The notes under the pieces are model-generated. The model had not been told where the DNA came from. It did not search any database and saw only the letters and a list, made by a program, of their open reading frames with translations. Shown piece after piece: positions 1-9,061 of a DNA stretch of 24,663 nt. The stretch is taken from positions 154,061 to 178,723 of the forward strand of contig JBNGIO010006268.1 of the NCBI GenBank assembly GCA_049999805.1, read 5' to 3'. Source of the DNA: Folioceros fuciformis. Lineage: Eukaryota > Anthocerotophyta > Anthocerotopsida > Anthocerotales. How positions within the stretch are numbered: the first letter of the stretch is position 1; the number at the start of each line of letters is the position of its first letter. A program made the position numbers and the translations under genes.

Positions 1-372
1 CTTTTCCTACTGAACATTATAACTCGGTTCGCTAGATGTGTGGATGTGCCTGAGCAATCAATGCTAACTTACCAAGATTTGGGCACACAAAACATTCAAC
101 ACAAAGATACTATCGGAACAGAGAACTTGCAACCTTCAACATTACAGTCAAGGAAAATTCCAAAGTTTGAACGTTGGAGCTTCAAATCAAGGAAAGTTGG
201 GCTATCATATGTAAGTGATGAACGAGGTTCTGGTCGTTTCGACTTTTTTAGCTCATTTGGGAGAATGAAACATGACAAAGAGCTGAATCCTCCCATACAT
301 ATAAGAAATGAAGATTTGACTTGTTCCAAGAGCATGGTGTGCAAAAACACTAGTGTCACTCCTAAGCCTTGA
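1..372 (+). CDS. 3' end of an unrecognised protein-coding gene (partial)
   Basis: The reading frame is open from the first base of the window to a TGA at 370-372, about 123 codons, so this is probably the last exon or 3' part of a gene that starts to the left. The first dozen residues are hydrophobic and are followed by a CVDVPEQS segment. The remainder is polar, with many Lys, Arg and Ser and no domain I recognise. An in-frame GTG lies at 40 and an ATG at 61, but neither is needed if the frame enters from outside the window. The base composition is AT-rich like the flank, so an open frame of this length is moderately meaningful. An antisense frame at 96-359 is also open, which lowers confidence. 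It could be a cytoplasmic tail of a membrane protein or a chance frame. Confidence 0.35.
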   Translation, partial: LFLLNIITRFARCVDVPEQSMLTYQDLGTQNIQHKDTIGTENLQPSTLQSRKIPKFERWSFKSRKVGLSYVSDERGSGRFDFFSSFGRMKHDKELNPPIHIRNEDLTCSKSMVCKNTSVTPKP

Positions 373-1900
373 TTCTCTTTTGTTGTTCTACATGTTTCAT
401 CTATATTCTACAATCTATAAGAATGGAAATAGGGATTGATATATTATTTGGATTCAATTATATATATTTTCAAGTGTTGTAGCTCTAGTTTTTGTTGGTA
501 AACAACAAAGAGTATAGATTATTACACGAGAGGGCTACATAAGTGTTTCATAACAATTTTGTAACAGGATTTCGGTACAAGGTATGCGCATCTATAGATT
601 AATTATAAGGTATGTCTTAATGACTACATTGAGGATGAAGTAGATCACCATGTGTAACTCCTATGGGGAAAAGTTTTTTAGCAAAACTTAGAGCTCTATA
701 TTCAATAATAAGAACTTAGATAGCCATACCAAGGAGAGAACTACTAAGGAGAGAAGCAAGGTGTAGCTTACTATCCTACGAGAATTTGAATACTGAGAAG
801 TTTTGAAATGTACGAGATTATGAAATAGATGAAACTTAAACCCTAAACCCTTAAAAAAGGTTCAATTTTCTTAATGCTATGAGCTCGAGTTCTTTTAACC
901 CTTTCAGCATTGACAAGGAGTAACATCCACTGCTTTATTGAAAGGACTATACTCTCTTCTTTGATAGCAACAAGGATGATTTGGTCATCACCGTTTTTGA
1001 ATAAAAAAAGTGACTGTAGGGGTTGTATAGAGGAGTCTAGTATGGCCTCAGGACTTAGTGAATGTTACTAGGATGAGTCTAGTGTGGTGGAGGAAGTGTT
1101 GGATTGAGTCCAAACATTCTATACCATCAAGAAACAATTGCAATAGTGTGAACTAGCTAGCCTTTCGCCACAAGTGGGATCGCTTAGAAATGAGTTTGTT
1201 TATTGTAACGATTTATGGGTAATCACTTGGTTTGAGGAATTGTCTCTACACATGAGAAATTGTCCCACACACACCTCAATAGGAAGAATGGAGTTGGTTT
1301 CCCTTTATGTTGTAGCATTCTTTCGACAATGGGTTTCCATTGCTCCACAAAAGGCCTTGGCCAACATTGTTTATAGAGTGACAACAAGTGTACAAGAAAC
1401 AACTTCAATGACTTTAGCAGTAGGTCAACCCTATTAACTCCTAGATCATAGACATAAAGGTACCATTGGTACATTTGAATATAGTGGCCTTGTATGCTAG
1501 TCCTCTTAGCCCAATGTGTTTTTGTCCCTCTTTCATTGGGTAGATAGTTTTTCTAGTATTTTTTTTACTCTTTTTTAAGGTAGATAGATTTTTCATCTTT
1601 TTTTTTTTCCAAATAATTTCTGGATTTCCACTCCATCTTGTACCAGGGCTAAAATTAAATTTATTAATTTTTAAATTGACTTTTAAAAGGGAAATTTATG
1701 TATATTTAACTTGGATTCTATTAAAAAAGAAAGAGATGGTTGTGATATGGGTGGAAGCCATGCGGCTTTTTTTGTACGGAGAGGCATGGGACATCCAGTT
1801 AGGTTACGAGGCTACAGCAAGCGGACAAAACTTGACACATATTCCAAGCTTCAATGCGCGCTCTTCATTCATCTCCAACTTGAAGAGATGCATCGGGTGA
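373..1900. other. AT-rich gene-free stretch
   Basis: No open frame above about 90 codons and no recognisable domain occurs here. Homopolymer T runs lie near 1560-1610, and a plant telobox-like doublet (AAACCCTAAACCC) sits at 838-850. A short imperfect direct repeat (GAGTCTAGT followed by ATGG or GTGG) occurs near 1034 and 1074. The composition suggests decayed repeat or intergenic DNA, but no terminal repeats or transposase/polymerase motif were found. Confidence 0.5.
838..850 (+). promoter_or_regulatory. telobox-like AAACCCTA doublet
   Basis: The sequence AAACCCTAAACCC gives nearly two units of the plant telomere-type heptamer. Single teloboxes are known cis-elements in plant promoters and short interstitial telomere remnants are also common. 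No gene starts nearby, so a regulatory role is not shown. Similar single motifs occur at 6638-6646 and 6679-6689. Confidence 0.3.
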
Positions 1901-3620
1901 TGTCATGTCAGCTTAGTAGTTCATGCAAACAGTGTCATGTCGCGAATTCTTCGGTGTGAAGTTGCTTCCCTAAGACAGCATGCTGCATTTCGATGTCCCG
2001 CAGGAGCAGTGCCGGGGGGACAAAGGCCAGCTGGCCTGGATGGAACAGATTCAGTTTCCTTGATCATTGTTCCTATCACTAAAGGGTACAGTGCAGGTAC
2101 CGAAATTTCTCAACAAAAGAACAGTGATTTGCTCAGCTTCGGGACATGCAGCGTTTGGGTTCGCGAGCTCCAAATGCTGCGAGCGTGCGCCCTCGAGACA
2201 ACTACATTCAATGGCACAATGTACTGTAACAGGAGGATTCTAGCAGCAGAAGGCATGTACTGTTCACCTGAATCACAGTCCTGCTCCCGCTTCCAAGCTC
2301 CCCTTGTCCTGCGTCCTGACCTACACGGGAGGGTTCCAGAAATCCTAGAGCACTTCCAGACGCGCATTGCAGCCAGTGAATGAGGATCATCGTCGTTGGT
2401 CCAAGTTTAGGGAAACGGAGAACACGTTGGAAGTTCAACTCGGAAGGCTCCAGAACTTTGTCTGTCTGGGCTCAATGGTTCATGCAGAATGTCATGGCAG
2501 TATTGGTTTGTTCCTGTAGCGCATCCCATGGGAGTGGGAAAAGCATTCGTTTAGGGTTTGCTCAGGAGAAGAGATGGGAAACTCGGAAGCAGGCTGATGA
2601 AAGAAAAGGCTGTCTGACTAGTGAAAGCTGTCCCAAGGTATGAATGCGTCTCTGACTTGGAGGTTGAAGTAAGGTGGTCCCGGCAGGCATGCATGATCCA
2701 CGATGTGCTTGGAAGGGTTGGTGGTTCTCTAAACCCTTGGACTTGCATGCTCATGAAACGTATCAGTCAGTGCAGGAACGGGTGGTGCTTTTGGCGCATC
2801 TGGCAGGAATGGAAAAGGTCCCTCTTCGCCCGTCTCGTCCTGTCCAGGGAACGGGAAGAGGAACCGGGGAGAAGGCTGCAAACAAGGCTTGCTGGCTCAT
2901 ATAGCTGTCCAAGTTGTGTATGCTTCGCTCTGACCTGAAGGCTCCACCAATAAGAAGGCCCAAGCATGTGCAGCATGATAAACAAATTGCGATAGAAGCC
3001 CATGAATGTCCTGTGCAGCTGGTGCCACCGGTGAGAGTTCTCCAAACCCCGACAAGAGGCCGCCAGCAATAAATACTGCAGGCTTGGCAAAATCAGGACG
3101 TTCCCACAAGAATTTCATGGGACGCATGCATGGGGAGAGCGGGACGACAAAGACCTTCTGCGGCCCGGAGCTGCTACAACCGCTGAGATATGGGTGTCTG
3201 GATTCCTGACAGAGTGGGGCCGATCCCCTTACCTTACCACATGGCCCGCTGCTCGAGAAGGTTGTACCATGGTACCGTGCAGTACAGGTCACAGCTACTA
3301 CAATTGACTGGAGGCATGGCAAACAGTTAACCAACTGCCATTGCGTAGGCGAGGCCTCGATTTCACTATCAACTCTGTGCATGCTTGCTCATCAGGGAGA
3401 GGCCCGAGGATGTGGTTCCCGGCCCAGGACAGCCAATCATTCTGTAACTGGTGGCTGGCTTATTTCGCAAATCTTGAAAATCATGAGTGCTTCATTCCTC
3501 CTGGGCTACCTATATTGCACAATGCGGGCTCGACGGTTTTCTTGGAACCCCAACCCTAGCGGTAATATGGCCTATTGGGTGGGTACTTATGAATGTCACT
3601 CCTCCTGATACCGGGATTGA
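1901..3620. other. mixed-composition stretch, no supportable gene
   Basis: GC content rises here and several open frames of 65-160 codons overlap on both strands, for example a plus-strand frame at 1937-2383 and a minus-strand frame at 2897-3382. None shows a recognisable domain, a convincing exon series or a preferred strand. The stretch may hold a non-coding transcript, a decayed gene or a lineage-specific gene; the sequence alone does not decide. Confidence 0.4.
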
Positions 3621-3805
3621 TTTGACTGATGTGTGATGTGGTATGTTTTCGCGTTCGCGCTTTCACGACCCACCCACCAATGGGACAACGTGCACTAACA
3701 CAAATTTGGGGGAAGCAGCAATTTGGATCGCCACCCAGTGGAGAAGCAAGTGCTGGGTTTCGTCAATTAATGAATGAGAGAAGTAAGTCGTCCGATTCGG
3801 ATTCG

Positions 3806-3846
3806 ACGTGTGTGTAAAGAACACACACACACAAAAAAAAAAAAAA
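3806..3846. repeat. GT/CA microsatellite followed by poly(A)
   Basis: A short GTGTGTGT tract, a few bases of spacer, a (AC)n tract and then a run of about 15 A lie together. The GT and AC tracts are complementary and could form a small hairpin. This is most simply a simple-sequence repeat; the A run could also be the trace of a retroposed tail, but no body of an element is recognisable beside it. Confidence 0.7.
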
Positions 3847-4364
3847 CAGTGGACAGAAATTGGCAAAGGGTTGTCCAAGAGAAGCCTATTTGTAAATCTC
3901 TGAGCAACCTGAAACCCTGCTCCCGCTTATTTATTCTAGACTCAGATTCCAAACTGGCCGTGTGACATGGGGGCTGCAGCAAGGAAGGGAAACAAATATG
4001 GAGTTATTTCAGAAGGTAGCAAGCAACGACAGAATGCGTGAGGAGCGTCACAGCAGAATGTGCATGAGCACTGATCGGTCGCTGGTTATTTATGTCATTG
4101 ACCGGTCGAGATTAGAGGAAAGGGTGGTGGTGGAAGAGAAAGAGAGAATGTCGAGTCCCTGACAAGCACACACACAAATCCTGATGCCGGACATGACCGT
4201 TGAGAAATGCGAATGGATAGAACGAGCAAGCTTGCGAGAAGAGAGACTTCGGTTGTGGAATGTGGGAAACCGGGTTGCCCTATCCTTAGGATCCTCCCCG
4301 CAGACGCTTCGATGATTCAAATCCGTCTACGGGTGCGGGGGGCTGGTAGCTCCATCACCACCTC
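3847..4364. other. region downstream of the STIG1-like gene
   Basis: No coding region is supported here. It lies 3' of the minus-strand STIG1-like gene and probably includes its 3' untranslated region. Minus-strand poly(A)-signal candidates are ATAAAT (complement of 4088-4093, about 270 nt past the stop) and AATAAA (complement of 3930-3935, about 430 nt past the stop). Which of them is used cannot be told. Confidence 0.4.
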
Positions 4365-4856
4365 TCACGCAGCGTAGTTGCAAATTCCGAACTTGCATTT
4401 CTGGTTGGCCGGGCACTTGTTGCCGCACCGCCCGCAGTTCTCCTTGTTGCTCTTGAGGTCCACGGAGTTGCCTGTGCAGCACACCTTGCCCTTGCCAACA
4501 ATGTGGCCGCACTTGCCGCAGTTCTGGGTGTCGGTCAGAATGTCGACGCAATTGCCTTTGCAGCAGTGTTCACCCTTGGAGCCTTTCTTCTTGCAAATGC
4601 TAGGCTTTTTGGTGCACGTCTCGGCCGACTTGGATCTGAGGTTGCGAAATTCGTAGCCGGCGTAGGGAACCTGCAGCAAGGACCTGCGCCCGAGCGCCAG
4701 ACTGCTCCTGGACGCGCTCGCTACGCCCCCGAGCTCAGTGGAGCTCCGCAACGCCAGCTCCACGTCCGCGTCCGCCGCGGCCACAGCCGTTGTGGCCGCG
4801 ATGCAGGCGACGAGCGCCAGCAGGAACAGGAATGCGACGGCTGCGGACTTGGCCAT
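4365..4856 (-). CDS. STIG1-like cysteine-rich secreted protein
   Basis: This intronless gene encodes 163 residues. The start at 4856 is the only good choice: it is followed at once by a hydrophobic signal peptide (about residues 4-27, ending in an Ala-rich stretch). A variable linker covers residues 28-80. The C-terminal half holds 14 cysteines (81, 88, 98, 99, 103, 113, 116, 126, 127, 141, 144, 148, 154, 159) in the repeated CC-x3-C-V-D...NCG-x-CG pattern of the STIG1 (stigma-specific protein 1) family. Members are secreted peptides or proteins of the plant apoplast; seed-plant examples act in stigma exudate and pollen-tube growth. A function in this organism is not implied by sequence. An oddity is that the second repeat lacks two cysteines (Val120 and Ser131 at the expected places). 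Length and layout fit the family. No TATA box is evident upstream. Confidence 0.9.
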   Translation of the reverse strand: MAKSAAVAFLFLLALVACIAATTAVAAADADVELALRSSTELGGVASASRSSLALGRRSLLQVPYAGYEFRNLRSKSAETCTKKPSICKKKGSKGEHCCKGNCVDILTDTQNCGKCGHIVGKGKVCCTGNSVDLKSNKENCGRCGNKCPANQKCKFGICNYAA

Positions 4857-5561
4857 GTTCGCACGCTGGACGGACGGTCCGAAGACTGCGCGAGGTCGGA
4901 TTCCCGGGTCCTCGGCTGCGTGATCCGGGCCTCTGATTGTACAGGCAAGCGCAGCTGCCGATCTTGGAACAACACGGAGAGGAAATCTATCCTCGTCGGC
5001 TGCCTCAGTCTCTTATCAAGCTTCCTCCAGGACGTCCTCAGACTGCGTAAGAAACATGAACCTGAATATCAGCAGCGCGTGGGGGCCTCCTCCTGGACCG
5101 TCCGTCCACCAACACGCAATTCATCCACACCCGATCACCTCACCCCAGCCACCGTCTCCAACAAGCATCAAGCAAACAGGCGTCGGGACAGAGCAAGCAG
5201 CAAGCATCTCATATCACGATTCCGGCAAGACACCAGCCTACGAGCAAGCAGTCCGAGAGTGAATCGCCCAGAATCGCCCAGAGATGCAGTGACCAGGGAC
5301 GATGCAAGCTGTCCCGGCGGGAGCAGACAAAATCCAGTCGAACATGGCACACTCAAACCGGACCGCCGGCTGCGCTCGGCAGAAGCGGGGAAGGGAGGTC
5401 ACACCTGGCGGCAGCGCGAAGCAACAGATCGGGGAGCACCTTGCGGTGTCCGACGGGCGGGCGGCCGAGTCTTGAATTCGGGTTACGCTGGCGCCCGAGG
5501 AGGTCTCGAGCCAGAAGGACTGTCCTGAGGTAGACGCTCCGGCGAAGGACTCGGTTTATAT
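4857..5561. other. GC-rich upstream region of the STIG1-like gene
   Basis: This is the 5' flank of the minus-strand STIG1-like gene up to the assembly gap. A long plus-strand open frame (4503-5528) runs through it and antisense to STIG1, but its translation is Arg/Gly/Ser-rich with no domain and is explained by high GC content. A short direct repeat (GAATCGCCCA twice, near 5261-5281) is visible. No gene is supported. Confidence 0.5.
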
Positions 5562-5661
5562 NNNNNNNNNNNNNNNNNNNNNNNNNNNNNNNNNNNNNNN
5601 NNNNNNNNNNNNNNNNNNNNNNNNNNNNNNNNNNNNNNNNNNNNNNNNNNNNNNNNNNNNN
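5562..5661. other. assembly gap (100 N)
   Basis: There are exactly 100 unknown bases, the usual size for a scaffold gap of unknown length. Nothing can be said of the missing sequence, and distances across it are unreliable. Confidence 0.99.
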
Positions 5662-7018
5662 TGTGGGGCGCAAAAGACAAGCCCGCGACACAACACAACA
5701 GAAAGCGTAATTGCATGTAGAAAAACATTAGACAATGAGCGGAACGGGTGGCCCAAACCGGAAACCGGATGGCGGGAAGAAGGGGTTGCGTAAGAGGACA
5801 CTTCCCTCCCGGCTGTGGGCTTTTTGGCTCTCTTGGGAGGCATGGAAAACGTTCATGCTTGAGCAGGGGGGAGGGGGCAGGGGCAGCCGGAGGGCAAGTC
5901 GGCATGGGGAAATTGGGGGACACCAAGCAATAGGACAAGCACATGTTTGTTTGTTCACAGTTCTTTATTCCTCATTTATGGGTTGAGTAGCAACCCAACA
6001 TGGGGTAGTTGAGGCCTGCGGCCACAACTCCCTTGGAACACTTTGTTGTTGACCGACTGGTGGCCTGTAACATCTCATCTCTCTCGAAGCGCCTTTCACC
6101 ACAGTTCTGGGACAGTTTTTGCATTTGCCGAAAAAGCACACCTCGCACTTGTTTTCTCCTCCTCTTCACTACCCAAGTACCAACAACATTCTCCATTTCC
6201 AATGTAGATTGCAAGAGCTTCAACTACTTACATTGTTTCTTGCATGCCTTCCCTCTTTTGTGCCTTCCCTCTTTTGTGGGTGTGTTGCTCTTGCTCTATC
6301 AAGTGAGATTATCCATACTTTCAAATTCTTCTCCACGATCTAGGGCTAACATAACAACCTTTCCTTTCAACTTATCCACAATCCTCCTTCCAAGGGACCA
6401 TGAAGGAGCATCCAAGAGGGACCAAGTTCCTCCTAATGTATGTCTAGATTTCACGTTTGTCCAAACAACCCAAATGGGTTCTAACATGAAAGAGAGCCCA
6501 CTCATACAAGTCCAAATGGTGATTTGGTTTCTTCCTTTGTGGGCTTTGCACCCATCATTGAAAAAATTCATTCATAAGGGACAACGGCTTCATGATGAAG
6601 CATCTACTCTCATGAACAAACTATTCCTAAAAAAGCTAAACCCTAATAATGCAACATTGATGCAATACGGACATAAATTAACCCTAAACTACATGCCATA
6701 TAAACATACATCAAAATCATACTATATTTCGATAAGCTTACTACACGACTTTAAGTTCCGATTATAATAAAAATAATCTCTTACACCAAATCATTCACCA
6801 GTCAGTCAACAGCTTCACAACAACAAGGACATTGATGCAAACTCAAACCTAGTGTTTTTTTCTTCTTGGAAATTTATAAAGTTATTAATTTTGTGTGTGT
6901 CCTTTGAGAAAGGATGACTAATTTAGGGTATCCCACATCCATACATCCATAAGTAATGTATTCTACCAAATTCATACATTTACAAAGTCCCTATTTTTTT
7001 TAATAATCTAAAGTTCAT
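5662..7018. other. gene-free block passing from GC-rich to AT-rich
   Basis: No gene is supported. A plus-strand frame of 252 codons (6009-6767) and a shorter minus-strand frame (6299-6571) overlap; neither has a recognisable domain. They may belong to a decayed repeat. Two telobox-like motifs lie at 6638-6646 and 6679-6689. From about 6.6 kb the sequence is strongly AT-rich. Confidence 0.4.
6246..6277 (+). repeat. perfect 16-bp tandem duplication
   Basis: The 16-mer GCCTTCCCTCTTTTGT occurs twice in direct contact (6246-6261 and 6262-6277) with no mismatch. The lack of divergence suggests a recent slippage or a small duplication; no function is indicated. Confidence 0.85.
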
Positions 7019-7024
7019 TTTATT
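7019..7024 (-). terminator. candidate poly(A) signal of the Gnk2-domain gene
   Basis: The complement reads AATAAA and lies about 67 nt past the stop codon of the Gnk2-domain gene, a normal distance for a plant near-upstream element. In AT-rich DNA such hexamers also occur by chance. Confidence 0.45.
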
Positions 7025-7090
7025 AACATTAATACATGTTTTAGTGTTTAATATGAATTTGATATAACATAAGTAATCCATTTACAAATT

Positions 7091-7567
7091 CTAGGGCATG
7101 GGAATTGTTGGGCAAAACGTGGGCTCGTCAGCTGAGTATCTCAAATAACAATCATAGACTAAAATCTGAGCACTTCTTCTCGCAGGGCAAAGCTCCATGA
7201 GCAGTCTATTTTGTACATGAGCGAGGCAAGCAAAGCAATCATCTAGTGATTTCATGGTTTCTCTGGGTGCATAACACACCAGACTTGCAAACAATCGGTA
7301 GGCTGGGAAATTTGCAACATTCATCGCCATGACTCGGTAGTATGGACTACTTTGAGCAGGGTTGAATTTGTGTGCTCCTATTTGAATGAACCGATTCAAG
7401 GCAGCTAGAACAAAAAACCGCAAAGGATCTCCTATCACAATGCCCTCACCACACTCGTAGTGTAGCAATGTAGTGTTGGGATTACTCGCATCAACCTCTA
7501 ATGTAAAATTATGCGATAATGAAAGTAACATTATGGTACATATATGAATAATAAATTGAACCCTCAT
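7091..7567 (-). CDS. secreted Gnk2-domain (DUF26, ginkbilobin-like) protein
   Basis: This intronless gene encodes 158 residues. Residues 1 to about 26 form a signal peptide (hydrophobic stretch IIHICTIMLLSLS). A single Gnk2/DUF26 domain fills the rest, with cysteines at 39, 98, 111, 114, 127 and 140 plus an extra one at 152, and the family's C-x2-C followed by a spaced Cys and a C-Y-L-R-Y ending with a downstream Phe. The first gap is C-x12-C rather than the usual C-x8-C. Single-domain members are apoplastic proteins; ginkbilobin binds mannose and is antifungal, while other members act at plasmodesmata or as receptor-kinase ectodomains. No transmembrane helix or kinase follows, so this is the secreted type. 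It sits alone in AT-rich DNA, with a TATA-like box 140-150 nt upstream and an AATAAA about 67 nt downstream. Antifungal activity is not shown. Confidence 0.88.
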   Translation of the reverse strand: MRVQFIIHICTIMLLSLSHNFTLEVDASNPNTTLLHYECGEGIVIGDPLRFFVLAALNRFIQIGAHKFNPAQSSPYYRVMAMNVANFPAYRLFASLVCYAPRETMKSLDDCFACLAHVQNRLLMELCPARRSAQILVYDCYLRYSADEPTFCPTIPMP

Positions 7568-7709
7568 TGTGAATTAAGAATCATGTCACTGATAATTAAA
7601 TGAGCATAAATTCTGGTCTTTTAATGTTTATGACATCGCACGCTTTTAAAATTGAAACAGTAGGTTCTAGGTTTTGTGAGAAGAAGTATATTGTACTATG
7701 AGTTTTGTC

Positions 7710-7717
7710 TTTTTATA
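7710..7717 (-). promoter_or_regulatory. candidate TATA box for the Gnk2-domain gene
   Basis: The complement reads TATAAAAA, about 145 nt upstream of the ATG at 7567, which would leave a 5' leader of roughly 110 nt. The match is good, but the flank is AT-rich, so chance occurrence cannot be excluded. Confidence 0.45.
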
Positions 7718-8187
7718 CTGTTTTGATTATTAACATCATATGCTACATTTTATTATTCACACATCAATGTGACATCATATTATTCCTTGAGTAAGCCAGT
7801 AAACAAATAGTTGGGCTTACAACTAATGTCTGAGAATCTATGCAAATAACATAACATATATATTTGTGAGCAGTTTACTTAATTTTTTAAAATATGGTCT
7901 CTTAAATTAGAATATAATATAATAAATAATAATGTGGAGAGAAATGGATGATAGATGGGAACCATGGGATGGTGATGATATGGGGCTTGTTTTGATGGAT
8001 ATAAATTCAGGGGCTTTCCGTCGTGGGTAGTGGTGATGTGTATCAAGTTCCAACCAGGGAGATGTACCGTTCCGTTGGAACACGAGAAACGTCGCGAGGA
8101 TGATTCCCGTGGCCGGGTCGTAACTCCCAACTGCATGCGTTCATTGCGGAGGGAACGGGCTCGGCATTCCTTCTTTTCCTGTTGCTT
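7718..8187. other. intergenic region between divergent genes
   Basis: This lies between the minus-strand Gnk2-domain gene and the plus-strand metal ATPase and must hold at least one promoter. It changes abruptly from AT-rich (to about 7980) to GC-rich (from about 8040). No coding region is supported. Confidence 0.4.
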
Positions 8188-8226
8188 GCCATCGCCATCG
8201 ACGTCGCCATCGCCATCGCCATCGCC
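8188..8226 (+). repeat. GCCATC hexanucleotide microsatellite
   Basis: About six imperfect copies of GCCATC/GCCATCG lie in the presumed 5' flank or leader of the metal ATPase gene. A plus-strand frame through it would read repeated Ala-Ile, but no start or splice model links it to the ATPase. Confidence 0.75.
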
Positions 8227-8502
8227 ACGAGCCTGCGAGCTTCTTACGGCTCCCTCTTTCTGGAGCCGTGGAGCCGTGGCAGCGGCGGCCTGCGCAGGTC
8301 GCTAGGCGAGGGGATTTGCAAAACAGTTGAAGCCAAGCGAAGGAGAGGAAGGGGAGGGGAATCGAGGTCGCAAGGCCGTTGGCAAGAGGAAGGAGAAGGA
8401 GGAGAAGCAGAGGCAGCTGTGCGCGCGACAGAGATGCGATGCACCCCCGTCACGGCACGCTTCCCCGCGACTGCATTCCCAACCTCGCTCTACACTTGAA
8501 AC

Positions 8503-8859
8503 ATGTGCTGTACCGTGCCCGTTCCTTTTCATGATGCTGTCCGGCATTGGAATTGTTGTTCGATGTGCATGCAAAGGACATGCGCGGCTGACGGGCTGGC
8601 CCCGGTGCGTGTCTTGTGACCGCCACAGAAGCACGGGCAGCACAAGAATGCTGATCACCTGGTTCTGGTGGAGGATGGGCGAGTGGTTTCCTTCCTGTCT
8701 CTGCCGCCGGGCGAAGCAGGGCAGGAGAGGCTGTGCTTCACGGATCACCACAGCGGGAGCAGCTGGGACCTGCTGTCGGAGAGGTGCTGGAAGGAGGCGA
8801 GGCATGTACACGCGCATGTCCACCGCGGGGAGATCACTGAGGATGTGCTTCTGGAACAG
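8503..8859 (+). CDS. probable upstream coding exon(s) of the heavy-metal ATPase
   Basis: An ATG at 8503 opens a Cys-rich frame (CCTVPVPFHDAV...) that is interrupted by one TGA at 8617-8619 and then continues in the same frame as an His/Asp/Glu-rich segment (HGQHKNADHLVLVEDG) to 8859. The second part can be spliced to the main gene: a GC-AG intron (CAG|GCAAGC at 8860, AG at 9058, 199 nt) joins it in phase 0 to the exon at 9059. The layout repeats that of the main gene's N-terminus (CC-T-x-P-x-P, then a His cluster, DH, a DG and later a C-x-x-DH or EH), which argues that it is coding. The TGA could be removed by a 24-nt GT-AG segment (8605-8628), which is too short for a normal plant intron, or it may mark a sequence error, an unrecognised first exon or a real stop. 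The true start of the ATPase is therefore unresolved. Confidence 0.5.
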
Positions 8860-9061
8860 GCAAGCAGGGCTAGACTGGGAGGAAGGAAAGACGGGTTTTA
8901 GTTGCAATGGGTTTTTCTAGATGTGCATTGCTTGGTGTCAGGTGAAGTGTTGTTGTTGTTCATCTTTGTTGCAAGATGTGGATTTTGTGAGATGAGACGA
9001 GGGAGGAAATCAGGGTTTGTTTCTGTGTGTGTCTGTGCGTGTGAATGTGCGCTAGCAGTGC

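Noticed and set aside
838-850. Interstitial telomere array
   Set aside because: Fewer than two telomere-type units are present, so it is only a telobox-like motif.
373-1900. LTR retrotransposon remnant
   Set aside because: AT-rich and gene-poor, but no terminal repeats, primer-binding site or polymerase/integrase motif could be found.
4503-5528. 341-codon plus-strand open frame
   Set aside because: It runs antisense through the STIG1-like gene and its GC-rich flank; the Arg/Gly/Ser-rich translation has no domain and is expected from high GC and few stops.
8302-8920. Pair of ~200-codon frames on opposite strands
   Set aside because: Both overlap the His/Cys-rich ATPase frame, are Arg- or Pro/Ser-rich and have no domain; the ATPase frame has better splice and motif support.
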